Assembly (NCBI GenBank): GCA_014529385.2
Contig: CM043963.1
Location: 98,345,912 to 98,409,911 of the forward strand
From: Adiantum capillus-veneris
Taxonomy: Eukaryota > Streptophyta > Polypodiopsida > Polypodiales > Pteridaceae
Direction: 5' to 3'
DNA length: 64,000 nt
The position numbers and the translations under genes are program-made. The notes under the pieces are model-generated. The model ran no database searches. It worked only from the letters and a program-made list of their open reading frames with translations, and had not been told where the DNA came from. This document shows, in pieces, positions 1-12,159 of this stretch; within the stretch, counting starts at the first letter, position 1, and each line of letters opens with the position of its first letter.

Positions 1-1400
1 CAATTAAACAAGAAGTAGATGTGCGCTGGCAATCAAATAGTCAGTAGGGGGTACCCAATCATTTTAACAATTTTATTAAGTAGAATCGGCAAAGATCCCC
101 ATTGGCAAACATAACTGAAAGAGAAGGGGTGCCGCAGGGCAGGCTTGCAGGCAAATGACGACCGACAGGGGAGGCAAGGAAAACTGGACAAGGCGATGCA
201 GGATGCGAAGGCTATGAGGGCGTTAGGTGAAATCGGGCCACGATAGCGAGAGGCTGGGTCATATGAGCATTTTTTTTCATTTTGCGGTTTGCTACTAGCA
301 GCAAGGTCACATTTGTGATTGATTGGCTATAGGGAGGACATTAGAACTCGTTCTTCTAGTGTTTCTGAGTTCAAATCCTGTGCTCCTTTTTTGAAAGGGT
401 AGGAATGTCAAGGTGGAAGGTGGGAGGTAGAAATCAGAGGAATCTGGCAATCTAATGAATAAAACGGTGGATCTGCAAGTAGGTAGGGTCTATAATGCGA
501 ATAGTAGTCTTGCACGTAGCGCAAGGGACAACAAAGCGAGGAATAGGAGATGAGGTGCTGGATGAAGAGCCAAGTGGTAGTTGCAAGGAAGATAAAGCCC
601 AAGTTTGAAGATGAAGGCTTTTGTAATTTTGGCTGCTAATGTTGACATAAAAAAATTCACGATGAGATTGCATGCCCCCACTGCGTGCATTTCTCGACCT
701 GCAAGGTGCCTCGTGGAGCTTGGCGATGCTCTAGTCAACTCAGCAAGCATGTTCCACGAAGCCATGGCATGAGATGCGATGCAGCTTGGCATATTGATCT
801 CTCTGCTCGCCAACGACTGTGCAACCATCTTTGTAGTGACACCTGAGAGATTCGTGATGGGGTGTCGTGAGAGAGTAGAGGCCACAACCCCTAGTGACCT
901 CTTTCATGAAATTGCATCTCTCCTCTATTCCATACCTTGACAACCACATGTCCTGCTCTCTTTGAGGGAATATCTGCATGCGTAGCTACTCTCCCTAGCG
1001 AACCTGTTGAGTGTAGTATGGCAAGAGAGGGGACGACAGAGCAGGCAGAGGTGGATGCGGTTGCTGCCAATTGGCAGAAGAGGAGTCAGAGGGGAGGGGC
1101 GGGGAAGAGTGTTGTGTAGCAGCATAGGAGTCAGAGGTGACGAGAGAGCAGATGGAGGCAGAGGCAAGGGTGGTTGTTGTCATGTGGCAGCAGAGGGGTC
1201 GGAGGGGGCAAGAGAGGAGTCAAAGGGAGAGACGGTCATCTTTAACCCTTGGAATCTCGTGAAGATTTTTCTTAATACATATGAAATAGAGCAAGTAGTA
1301 GGTGATACACATTCTGGAAAGGAAATGAGGAGGAGAATCTTGGTAGATCTTCTTGAACAGCGTCGAAGATTTTAGTTCATAGTGCCAGTCTGCATGAAAG

Positions 1401-1402
<2 letters not shown>
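1..1402. other. No recognisable gene
   Basis: I see no domain, LTR pair or RNA gene here. Open frames on both strands are short and compositionally odd; for example the frame at 1007-1375 is rich in Arg and Gly because the DNA is GA-rich. A T-loop-like string followed by a T run near 355-396 is discussed under rejected items. Confidence 0.5.
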
Positions 1403-1444
<42 letters not shown>

Positions 1445-1465
1445 GTGCAACTGGTTGTCTGTCTG

Positions 1466-1517
<52 letters not shown>

Positions 1518-1584
1518 GATTGCTATCAGAGAGGTTGTTCGTGTCTCTCTCTTCCCTCTCGACTTGCTATCAGAGAGGTCGTTC

Positions 1585-1632
<48 letters not shown>
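1403..1632. repeat. Three (CT)n microsatellites in a cluster
   Basis: Pure CT/TC arrays lie at about 1403-1444, 1469-1513 and 1586-1632. Between the second and third arrays a short unit containing TTGCTATCAGAGAGG occurs twice (about 1520-1545 and 1563-1588), so the cluster itself seems to have grown by local duplication. All long open frames across it (Ser-Leu or Arg-Glu runs) are artefacts of the dinucleotide repeat. Confidence 0.95.
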
Positions 1633-1637
<5 letters not shown>

Positions 1638-4324
1638 CAAAGCCTGTTTGCATCTCTCGCACACACGACCTCTGTAGGGGTTGCCTTGTTCGGTAGCATG
1701 AGGGAGGACCCATGGCTATAGTGGGGAGGGTGCAGAGCAGGGCGTCAAAGAGTACTAGGTGCAAGAGGAGGGCGGTTCTGCAGAGATAGGAGGTAGCGTG
1801 CAAGAGGGGGAGAACGTCTCGACGGGGTGCTGTGGAGATGGAATTTTCTTGTTTAATAAATTTCTTTAAAGTGTAGCCAGTAGGAGTAGTATGTAAGTAG
1901 GAGTTCATGTGTAAATAGGACACTAAGGGTAAATTGCTTGATAAGTTGTTTCTAGACAATAAAAGATAAATCTAAATAAACATAGAAGATTTTGAGAAAT
2001 ACATTAGTGAAATCAAAACCTCATTTTTTTTTGTAAAGCATGGATGCAATCTGTCCATCAAGACATAGCACTAACCTTCTGATTAATGTCGTCTCTCAAA
2101 CAAGTTTGTATGACAAAATTCTCACTTTGAGGAGCTATGAAGAAAAAAGAAAAACACTCGTTAAATTTTTCATTTTAAGAAATTTATTTTCAAAATATAA
2201 AAGAAGTAGATAGTGCACGGCCTACGTGAGTGCCATACAAAAGTATGGTGGATATATGACACAGTGCCTCCCCAAAATTAATATGAAATAGAAGCCCTAC
2301 CCCGTAGTCCATTTCCTACTACATAGTCATGGTATTCAAGAACAAAATAACCAACCTGAATTTCTCTTTTGTAATTCAGTGTTGGCACTATAGTCACTCA
2401 CTTTGTTATTGGTACACATTTCACTGCAAATCAATATGACAAAAGAAGTGTGAATTCCAAAGATCAAATTACAAAAATGATAAAGGTAAAGAAAACTATA
2501 TCAATTGAGCAAAGTTTTGAGTAAATCATAGCTAATCTAAAGATATGCCAACTTGCATGGCTATATGGCTACATAACCATGCTAATGATGCTTCATAATC
2601 CTATCAATTTGTATTTGAAGAGCCCTCATAGCCTATCTTTGGTACATGTATTCTGCAAACGGGGTTTCTAGTATTTGATTTTTTGATGTATAAGGGAAGA
2701 GTAAATTAAAGGAAACCATGTCACCTATGCATAAAAGTTCACATGAATGACTCTAGACTTATAGGCCCTTGCCAACATAGAATTTATTTGTTGAGTGCTC
2801 AAAATAAGCCTTCTTCTATGGACTTAGGGGAAAATTTTAGAAGCGAAGTATATCTAGAGTTTTTGATGCTAGATTTTTGTGCAATTTGTAAGTTTCTCAC
2901 ATCAAAATTTAAGCTAAAGTTCCTAAATGTAGGTTCTGTTCGAGCATGGTGTGACTCACCCATAGCATGAATCAACTCATCTTGCTCTTCATCAATGCCT
3001 AGAAAATATGCAGAGGGGGGTTGCCTGGGTCTCTAAATATGATGACCCAAATTCCAAAGATCATGTGAGCCCATATCTTGAGTTTGTTGCTCTCAAGCTT
3101 AGTGCTACCCACCTCTGTTATGGCTACCTGGGCCCCACTGTCATGCATGTTACCTCTTGCTTACAATAGACACCTCTATCGTGTCTTGAATGTCATCCAC
3201 CGATTGAATGAATGACACCATAAGCTACTTCATGAGGCACACCACCAAAACCATTGGCAGCACTGACGCTACATGGACATTGCCTCTTCCACGACCATCC
3301 ATAGCTACAAAAATTGAGATAACTTAATGATAGCACCCCTTTTTCCTTTTGGCTCATGTTTGAGGTGCTTTCCCCTTTTGCACATGAAAGCGTTATACAA
3401 CCTTTGGTATGTTGTGAAACATGCACACACACATAGAGAGAGAGTGACACTCAGAAGGTGAGAGCAAAGATAGAGTCGTTTGATTACGTTTGGTAAGGGC
3501 AATTTAAATAATACATATGAGTCGGTGGTCGCTTGTCAGTTACAGGTGAAACTAAATGTCTAGGGAAGATCCTGGGAACCTAGAATTGCGCGGCTCAATT
3601 TGTCAGAGAATCTAATATTTACTTTTAGATTCAACGAAATTTAACTATGAAAGGAGAGAGTTTAGGTTTTCCTTAAGAGAAAGATAGCAAGAAGAGTATA
3701 GGTTGTGCTGGGCTGATTTCTTTGCACAAATACACATAAAAAACACTATAATCATGCACATAACTCAAAGAGAATACCCTATTAAGATTGACAACTCGAC
3801 AAGGACTGAATTTGCTTTGGTCCCCCTTCCAAAAAGGCCTATATTATAATCCTCTCAAAACAGAGCTTTGTTACAATACATATTTGTGCTCTTATGGATC
3901 CTTGATTGAATCAAGAAGATGGTGTTCTTCAAGATTCCATGGTGTAACCCTCCCTCCCAAACCCTAAGTCCTCTCGGGCATAGTCGTCAGCATCACCAGC
4001 ATCCGCATGCTCACGTTCTCCATTTTGGGTGAACTTTGGTGAGCATTAGTAGGTCGAAAAATCATTTGAGAGCGTTGGTAGAGCTTGGTCTGCTCAAATT
4101 TCCATTCCGGCTCATTGCGGCCTATGTTTCCACTATATGCAGTACTGCGCAGGCAATTTCATTCTTTTGTGCAAAAATTTTGTGAGTGCAATTTTCTACA
4201 TAACAGGTCCCTTATATTCTTCTTTGGGTTTTGCTATATAGCACATGCTACCCCCGCTTTATTTCTCCTCTTTCTGGGCAATTTTCACATCAAGTGCAGG
4301 CACTTGCCATGCACTTGCAAGCGT
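1633..4324. other. No recognisable gene
   Basis: AT-rich sequence with many stops in all frames. I see no conserved domain, long terminal repeat or RNA gene. The last few hundred bases lead into a copia gag remnant and could include its leader, but I could not identify an LTR or primer binding site. Confidence 0.45.
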
Positions 4325-5771
4325 TTTCATGGCTCACAACAACACATATGTATTCAAGATGTTTTCTATGCTGAGGACGAGGACAATTACCCAATGTGGG
4401 CTTACATGATGCAACATGTTCTTGTGTCAAAGGGAACTTGGAATGTTGTGCAGGGCATTGATGTACATTGGAATTTTGTGGATATACATGCGTTGTTGAG
4501 GATGTTGCAGGATTGCTGCTCCTAGAGCTGTTTTGCTTACGGTCGAGTAATATTGTTGGGATGTTAGAGATGCGCAAGCTCATCCATTATTTGCATTATC
4601 TGTGAAAGCGCACTATTAATCCTCACTTTTTCTCAGCTAAATTAGCTAAACATGCTTGGGATATTCTAGCTGGTCTTTATGCAAGTCACAATGAGGCTAA
4701 AATTGCATTGTTGCGTAAAGAGCCGGAGTCAAAGACTATGCATGAGGAAGATGACATGGACACTTTCCTTGCTGGTGTCAAGGATATCAATGAGAAACTC
4801 ATTTCTGCAAGTGAAGACATTTCTAACAATTCACTTGTGCAGATTGTTCTTGATGCATTGCGAGATTCTTATCATACTTTTGCTAGTACTTGGAGACTTA
4901 TGACCCAAGGAAATCCTGATGTTGTCAAGTTTGATGCATTATGCACAACGACTGTTGTAGGAGTCACTTTCAAGAAAAAAATATGAAAAATTCGTGTGCA
5001 ATTGAACACACTTTTATTGCTGCTCAAAGAAAAGGTGGTAACCCGGGGGGTTCACTATGTGTAAAACTACCATATCACGTGCGTTCAAGACATGTTTGTA
5101 AAACCCCTTATCTGTAAATTTTGTTAGGAATATAATGTACCCTTTTCTTTTAAAATCTATAAGTTTTTTTCAAATTTGAAAAAATAATGTCCTTCTGTAT
5201 ATATATTTCTGTAAGTTTCAAGAACTTTAAATACCCTTCTGTTGAACTCACGTGATAGGTTACATTTTTCTTAGGTGACCTCCCCGGGGGTGGTAACAAC
5301 AATGTAGCCACTTCTCATGGTTCTTTAGCAAGTGGAAAATCACATGTTCTGAACACTTTTGTTCGCAACACCTCATCTAGGAATTCTAGTGAAAAGGGCC
5401 AGAAGAAGATGCATTGCCATTATTGAAAAGCTAATGATCACTTGATCAAGCAATGTCCTAAATTGAAGGCAAAAGAGGCCAAGAAGAAAGAGGCTACTTC
5501 CACTACAAGTGCAATTATTGTAGAATCTTCTTTGAAAGAAGATTGTGATGTTGATGTGGATGCAGAGTAGGCATTTATTGCAGGATGCACTTATGATTCT
5601 TCTTCCCATGATGCATGTATGTCACTTGCTACAGATTCACATGTGTGGTACTTTGACAGTGGTGCTACAAAGCACATTACATCACATTGTGACTTGTTTA
5701 CATCTCTAGAGGCTGTCCCTCATGGAAATACAGTCACTTGTGCTAACAATGGCTCTTATCCGGTTTTTAAG
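4325..5771 (+). pseudogene. Ty1/copia gag-protease remnant
   Basis: This is a decayed 5' half of a copia polyprotein. The first part (about 4370-4475) has the typical gag start NYPMWAYMMQHVLVSKGTWN. From about 4640 comes the UBN2-type gag core, including EEDDMDTFLAGVKDINEKLI and an ASTWRLMTQGNP stretch. After 5297 there is a zinc knuckle whose second Cys is now a stop (CHY-stop-KANDHLIKQC), then the retropepsin site WYFDSGATKHITSH at about 5648. Homology stops shortly after the active site, so integrase, RT and RNase H are missing. Several stops and frameshifts separate the pieces. The gag is interrupted by a 246-bp inverted-repeat element. Certain as a copia fragment; the exact 5' limit is not. 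Confidence 0.85.
5043..5288. mobile_element. MITE-like element with inverted ends
   Basis: A 246-bp non-coding insert lies between two copies of GGTGGTAAC (5034-5042 and 5289-5297), an 8-9 bp target duplication. Its ends are imperfect inverted repeats over about 45 bp: the left end CCGGGGGGTTCAC and the reverse complement of the right end CCCGGGGAGGTCAC both run on to a shared TATCACGTG. The interior is AT-rich with no ORF. On either side the copia gag reading frame matches, so removing the insert and one target copy restores continuity of that frame. A 9-bp duplication with long inverted ends fits a Mutator-type MITE; hAT (8 bp) is the alternative. Confidence 0.8.
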
Positions 5772-6426
5772 TGAGCCGTGGTCAGTTAACAGGAGCTGCT
5801 AAAGATCAAAGCCTTATGGATGCACATCGAAGATGAGTATGAAGAAGCAGTGAAGACCGGAGTCACACATTTTTCACATTTTCCCAAAATGGCCATGTAT
5901 TGTAATTTCTCGATTTATTTATCCATTGTGATGATTGTAACGTGTTATGGGCTCAATGAGAGTTCCAAGATGTAAAGAATAGGTTGGATAGTGTACTTAG
6001 GTTGCATATACAATAAGTGGTGGAGCCTCAAAGGTCTTGGGTGCCCGAACATTGCACATTTGAAACCTTGGCTAAGGTATAAAAGCCAATTTTTGTAACT
6101 TTGGACCTAAGTTTTTGGATAATGAACGTGAACGTATGCTGCGGTACAGCTCTGTGTGCTCTCTGATGTTTCAATCTTTCATGTCTCCCTTGTGTGGTGT
6201 TGCATCGCAAATTCGATCAAACCAACGCGCTCACAGATGAAAGCTCTCTCTTTCTATGTAAGTTTCTTGCAATGAAGTTGTGGTTTTAGTCATGCCTGTC
6301 TACGAGCTATTTTCATTCCCTATACAAAATACACGCATCTAAACTTGTTTCGACCGTAGGAATAGATAGAGCACGTCCTAAGGAATCTATAGAGTGCTTC
6401 ACAATAAACCAACTGACCTAAAATAG
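5772..6426. other. Unassigned sequence after the copia remnant
   Basis: No coding domain is visible. A TATA-like string (GGTATAAAAGCC, about 6076-6087) followed by about 150 bp of unrelated sequence resembles a promoter or LTR segment. No second copy lies in the window, so I cannot call it an LTR. Confidence 0.3.
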
Positions 6427-6715
6427 GTTGTTTATCTTATGCACGATTTTGTTCGAGTGTCAAAAATGACATATGAGCACATCAGAGTGTTGAGTATACT
6501 CTGCACATTCTAGGTAGTAAGTTTCGTCGCATTTGGAGCACTGTAGCTACATGAAATCAACATATTAGTCTTTGGTAAACATGTTGTTTATGTTATGCAC
6601 GATTTTGCTAGAGTGTCAAAAATGACTTTTGAGCACATAGGGATGTTGAGGATACTCTGCACATGCTAGGAATTAAGTTTCGTTGCATTCAGAGCATCGT
6701 AGCTATACAAATTCA
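6427..6715. repeat. Tandem duplication, 156-bp period
   Basis: Two diverged copies begin at 6427 and 6583. Both contain GTTGTTTAT, then TTATGCACGATTTTG, GTGTCAAAAATGAC, GAGCACAT and an AAGTTTCGT block followed by a GTAGCTA string. The second copy is cut slightly short. No coding content is seen. Confidence 0.85.
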
Positions 6716-7008
6716 TCAGAATCAAGCTTGCGGTAAGAAAAGTGGCTTTTGGTGTCTGACACACACGTGAGACCGATTTGTTAGAGAGCTCACTAGACTT
6801 GGGTTTTCCAAGAGATTAGCCATCTTTTATAGCCTCCATGCACTAGTCGGGTCAGCTACATCCCACGGATTGACAATACTAGAGAAAACCCCAAAAACAT
6901 TCACTTGATTTGCCATTACTTCCTCTAGTTTCGGCTAGAGTAACATATTTTTTGACTTTATCACGGCTGAGAGGTGCTTGAGAGTAGAGAAACTTTTGGT
7001 AAGGACCT
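6716..7008. other. Flank of the short-LTR element
   Basis: No gene is seen. The last five bases (7004-7008, GACCT) are the left copy of the target duplication of the LTR element that starts at 7009. Confidence 0.5.
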
Positions 7009-7185
7009 TGTCAAGACAAGGGTCCTACGGGGCAAGGCCCAACCTAGGGGGTCAGGGACCTAGGCCAAGGGCCTGGACTGGACCAGTGTGGACTGGGGAT
7101 CCGCTTAGGGCAAGAGCTAGGAGCTAGGCCTATATAAAGGATGGTAGGGAGGAGGATCCTATGTCTAAGTTCGCTAGGTCTTATA
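7009..7185 (+). repeat. 5' LTR (177 bp)
   Basis: It begins TGTCAAGACAAGG and ends GGTCTTATA just before the primer site. It contains a TATA box (TATATAAA, about 7131-7138). It is GC-rich with CCTAGG-type palindromic strings. The terminal TG is present but the end is TA rather than CA. Confidence 0.9.
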
Positions 7186-7186
7186 T

Positions 7187-7198
7187 TGGTATCAGAGC
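7187..7198 (+). promoter_or_regulatory. Primer binding site, initiator Met tRNA
   Basis: TGGTATCAGAGC is complementary to the 3' end of plant initiator methionine tRNA. It lies one base after the 5' LTR and fixes the orientation of the element as plus. Confidence 0.9.
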
Positions 7199-10100
7199 TC
7201 AGGAAGGAGGAGCCATGGAAGGGGGAAGGAGATCAGTTTAATGAGGCCTGCATGGTCTTGCTCTTTCTCTTTTTCGGCGAACTATCCATGAAAGGAAGGG
7301 TAGTCCGTTGTGATGCATGAAGCTTCTCTCGTGATGCTCATAGCAGGCTATGGCGCTGTCAAGAGGTCTCTCTCGATGAATTTCTCGCTCTCGCATGACG
7401 TGCTTGCATGCCTTTGCATGCTCAAGGACAAGGCATGAGCCGTGGACAGTGTCCCTTGCAGAGCCGATAGGAGTATGCTGCGGGAACGACCGCTTGCATG
7501 AAAGGAGGGCCGGGATCGAACTCCAGGGAATCCCTTGCAATTAGGCTCGTTGGGCTCGCGCTGTCGTGGAGACGAATTTTCGACACAGGGGCATATGCCC
7601 TTGCAGGTTGTAGGCACCGCCACAATTTTTCTCTCCCTCGGCGCTGTAGGTTCGCTGCCATCACCACACTATTTCATGTTTTAAAAAATAAAATAAAATT
7701 GGGCGCCCTCAAGATGCCCTAAAGCCACCCCAAGGGGCCACTCCCATAGGATTGGGTGCTCTTTGCCGCATGCATGCACCATGCAAATGCCTACGTCGTA
7801 AAATGCATCATTCATGTATGCATAGTAAAGAGGGCGATCAGCGTGAGCATTTTGCTATAGAACGCCTGCAATTTTTGCCATGGTTTTAAGAGACCATTCA
7901 AGTTCTATTGTAATAAGTTTTCCAAAGATTAGCAGCGGACGGAAACTTGGGATATTGTTCGACTGTAAGCATGCGGAGTACTGCAAGGGCTCTGCGCCAT
8001 CAAATGGATTCCAGGCCGCCATGAACACATCCATTATATGGCCATTGAGTGGAGTTTTTGATAAGGGAATCAAAACTACGTGCATTGCAATCTCCGCATG
8101 GTCATCAGGTATTCTATTTGTTTGAAGTTGGTTTTTTAATCATATGTGCGGTTATTTTACAGGAACCTACGAATGGAAATCAACAAATGTTATTTTGATA
8201 CACAAGCAAGGCTTCTTACTAGTTTTGATCATGCATGCCAGTAGTAACGGTCAACAATAGGACTTTGTATGCGGCCACCACGAGCAAGGCTTGGGTCAAA
8301 ACTTGTTGTCTTACAGTTTTCATAACATTGACGCTTGTATCTCCGACCTAGTGTCGAGGAAGAGACAAGCCACTCAAAATCATGACAAAAGAAAGGTTTT
8401 CACGAGAAAAGCTTCATACCTATGTATATGCATTGGGTGCATGGTCACTCCATAGTATTTATAACTTGCCACAATACGGGCAAAAACACTATATCTGAAG
8501 CAGATGGGCATCACCAACTGTGCTACACCTTCCAATGCCAAGGACAGTGGTTACAAAAAATGTGTTTGGCAATACTTGACTCCTCTTGATAGTTCAACTA
8601 TAGATGCTGTCTCTATCAGTATTGAGCAATTCTATGATTCTCAATATGCTTCCGATTCGGCAAGGCCAATTCTCTATAAAATTTTGACAAGGCTTCACTC
8701 TATGCGCTGGATTCGAGCGCACTACCAGAACCCTCGCCACAAGTGGGAGACAAGGTTAGTACATTTCAAGTTATGTTTGTTCTTGTCTATGTTTTATTTT
8801 GGAAAAGCTCTCTCTATTGGGCAAAGCAAAGTGCTTGACAAACTCCATAAGAAGCCGTTGTACAAAGCAAAGTGCTTTGCCAGACTTCATGTGAAGCACG
8901 GCTTCTCTTATGTACCAATGTATTATCAATTGAGTACTTCAGATCGATGATAATGGCACACATCTTTGGCACTATGTGGATATAAGCTCACAGTTTATGC
9001 AACATCACATTGTGATGTATCTAGCCATTGTACTCGTGTACAACACGTATACCAACGGCTCACATGGTTGTGTCATTGAAGCCAAGGGATTACTATTCTA
9101 TTTTTTGCTATGTATGCACGACATACTAGTTCGCTGGACGTCTGCCACTCCATCATTGTGTACGTTTCCGCTATCACACTCGCACCTCTGTCAAGGACAG
9201 ACTAAGGATAGATTATTACTATGATTGTTGGTTACTATCAACACACAACAACACTAAAAAGAACATAATATTTCGACTTATTTCACAGGCAAAGTGTCAT
9301 TTTAAGTCATTTTTCTAAAGTCATAATCCCATACATGGTAAGAGGGTCAAGCTGTGTTTGTGTTCCCTCTCTCCGATGAGAGTGGTATACAGGCAGATTG
9401 TTGCATGCTTATAGGATAAGCTGCAAGTCCGGCATAAGATGCATCAGAGGACACACCTCAGCCCAGCATGCTAGTCTTCTCTCTCTTTTTCTTATTCCTC
9501 TCAAGAATAATGAAACCTTCCTAAGAAGATTTTTATACATGCTTTGTTTGGAAGTCAGCATGAGCCAAGATTCTCTAACTCTCAGCTAGAAATTGGGCAA
9601 AACGTCCTCTACATTAGTCTTCATGGTTTTGTCGATTGAACACTAACTGCGATAAGGGCTATGAGCCACACACGCTGGCTAAGAGTCATTGTCAGATCTT
9701 GGGTACGACCCAACTGTTGGCATTCCTTGGGTGAGTGTTCTTAAGATCGAACATATCTACCCAGTGGAGTACACAACGACGTTAATGAAAAAGCAAGAAT
9801 CTTGTCATTTTGGATGTTTAGGGTGTCATTTTTGCACTACATGTTTTTAGTGCGACACTCAAGTTGAGTTTTTGATAATCTTCAACTCACAGCAGCTGAT
9901 CTCTACAAGAAAGTATGGATGCAGCAATCAGTTACGACAGCATGGCTGTCCATAAGAGCTCGGCAATTCACTTGTGTGGGTCTCCTGCTCTCTCCATAGC
10001 ACTACGGACTGTCTATGGACATAATGTTTTGGGGTAAGACTCGACGGGTGATTGCTACATCACCCCATAGGCATTAAGGATCACAGTCTGATCTACATTG

Positions 10101-12146
10101 CGGATCAGAGTTGATCTCTCCCAGTTATACTTTCACGAAAAGAATTCCGCAATCTACCACGCAGTAGCGAACGAATACACTTTTCAAGTTGATTCCAATC
10201 ATTCTGTGCACGGTTGACTATGTTGGTTACCGTTATCTGCTAGTTGAGTAGTTTCTACAAAGATTCTTGCCAAGGGGTTTGACTACGTAGATTCTACTCC
10301 AAGGACTTGGCTTGAATAGGCAACACTCAGGGTTCACAGTGCAATGTTGTTTGTTTTTTAGGTAAGGGACGTGCTCCTCTCCATTTGAATACGGGTAAGT
10401 GAACATTACGTTCAAATCTTCAGGTACGCATCTATTGATTTGGTGTTATTCCATTTTTAGTATGCTTTTCTTGGTTTTTCAAGATGTATAAGTGCGCTTG
10501 AATGTTACAGAGCCATGCCAAGGACATGTCGGCACAAAGTATTTTGGGCCACATGTCCAATCTATCTTTCCGCCTTATGATGTTACGAGCCTACTTGTAG
10601 GGTTCAATTTGGCACATGTTGTCACATGGGATACAACATGGTCTAGGAACTCAAGGAGTTTGGTTTAGCCAATGTGGAGCAATGAATGAGGGACCCTCTC
10701 ACTCTTGTCGTAGAGTGTTTAGAGTTACCTCCACACACACAAGTACATCTTGTACTTGTAGAATGTTCTTTTCTCAGACATCCTTAGTTGAGACATATTC
10801 CACATGTGGCGAATATGAGTCTCTGGGATTGACACTGGCGCCCACTATTTCAAATATGTGTCACGACAAAGTCCCTAGGTGCTGGTCACATCTGTTTTCT
10901 AGACCCTTTTCAGCACGACGTATCAGGAGCAATTTCGGTGGCCAGAAATTGTCGGATACTTAGAATGGCTTGTTAAGGTACAAGTGCTGCTAAACAACAT
11001 TACAGATGGTTGTTTTATATATAGAAAGGCTATGAGTTGTTAATGAAAAAGTTTCATTGTTTGTACCTATAAGTGATCACTGTTTCACCTTCTATTATGG
11101 TTCAGACGTTTCAGCAAGGCTTGCAAAAGATTGCAACTGAAAGTATTTACTTTCTTTTCAGAACTATTTACAATCCTCTTTAATGTGTGCTAGGTGCATC
11201 ACATTTGCCAAAAGTTGAAGGCAAGGATCGTGGATATACAGGTTCGGATCTGTTTTTTGCTAAATGCATGTACACTAGGTGTTATGGGCCCTAGTGTTTA
11301 GCATAGGCTGATTTGGAATGGCATACATATTCCTCAGGTTGTTGCTTATGAAGCATTTTGCACTCTATGTGCACTATCTCTATGAGATTACTTTTGGGTC
11401 TACTAATCACCAATAGAGGTCATGGCTCGGTTCGGGCGTTTGTGGATTTTTTTGAGTTAACCACGATGGTTATTTCGGACATTGTTGATTCCTCACCAAT
11501 GTTATACACTACTGTGATTCCCCGTTTACCAGTCATCTGGGACGACTGTATCTAAACCGTGAGGAAAACACACCTCAGTACTGTCAGTTATCCAAGGGGA
11601 TAGGCAGATTACAAAGAGTAATCTTGTGCTAAAGGATAAGCAAAGTCCGTACGTTAGCACCAAGCGATCAAATTAGTAAGCATTTATTGCTCTTCTTGGA
11701 GTTTACTTACTATCAGTTAATGCATGTTGCGACTCGGTAGTCTCTTCATGTATAAGTCAGGTTCTCAACCTTGACACTCGTTAGGGTGGGATTGTTTACT
11801 GATGAAATTTGAGAACAAGTCAAGGACTTACACTTGGCTGATGAGTTAGGTCAGCAAGTTACTTTCACAAAAAGTGAAAAGAGGTACTCTTCAGGTACAT
11901 CTTTGTCGTGATAACTCGTTTAGCATGCTCATGTGCGTTTTAAATGGAGTCTATACACTAGATGGTTGCAAATGGACAACAATGTGGAAAATCAAGATGT
12001 TACTCTTGGTTTCATTGAACCTCCTCACTGCACCAATTATGGGTCATACAGAAAACTGGCTCACGTATGGGACGTCAATACAGAAAACATCAGTATCCTT
12101 AAGAAGATATTACTACTTGTGTTTTCGAGGACAAAAACTCTTCCTT
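7199..12146 (+). other. Coding-poor interior of the short-LTR element
   Basis: No retroelement protein is recognisable. Some stretches have moderately long open frames: 7880-8125 (81 codons), 8504-8950 (148 codons), 10616-10963 (115 codons) and 11874-12278. Splice-like strings occur: a pyrimidine tract with TTTTACAG just before 8162, and ACAAG|GTTAGT near 8754. Together these raise the possibility of transduced host gene pieces with introns, but I cannot name a gene, and decayed sequence would also give such frames. Confidence 0.4.
8504..8950 (+). CDS. Unrecognised 148-codon open frame
   Basis: This is the longest frame inside the short-LTR element. The first 80 or so residues have ordinary protein composition, for example ARPILYKILTRLHSMRWIR. 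A GTTAGT donor-like string follows the codons for KWETR, so the real coding part, if any, may end there. I do not recognise a family. It may be a fragment of a captured host gene or a chance frame; I lean to neither. Confidence 0.15.
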   Translation: MGITNCATPSNAKDSGYKKCVWQYLTPLDSSTIDAVSISIEQFYDSQYASDSARPILYKILTRLHSMRWIRAHYQNPRHKWETRLVHFKLCLFLSMFYFGKALSIGQSKVLDKLHKKPLYKAKCFARLHVKHGFSYVPMYYQLSTSDR

Positions 12147-12159
12147 AAGGGGGGAGTAA
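12147..12159 (+). promoter_or_regulatory. Polypurine tract of the short-LTR element
   Basis: AAGGGGGGAGTAA lies directly before the 3' LTR start TGTCAGGACAAGG, in the usual place for plus-strand priming. Confidence 0.85.

Noticed and set aside
334-396. tRNA-like or SINE-like box B string (GAGTTCAAATCC) followed by TTTTTT
   Set aside because: No plausible acceptor or D-arm could be paired upstream, and no second copy or target duplication is visible. One box-B-like string is expected by chance.
490-885. 131-codon minus-strand frame as a possible gene
   Set aside because: No recognisable domain, no support from neighbours, and other frames of similar length overlap it.
1377-1721. Long open frames with Ser-Leu or Arg-Glu repeats
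   Set aside because: They are six-frame readings of CT microsatellites and have no other protein content. The same applies to frames over 14760-14810, 19500-19560, 40620-40665, 50800-50855 and 58670-58700.
4290-4583. 97-codon minus-strand frame
   Set aside because: Antisense shadow of the copia gag start on the plus strand.
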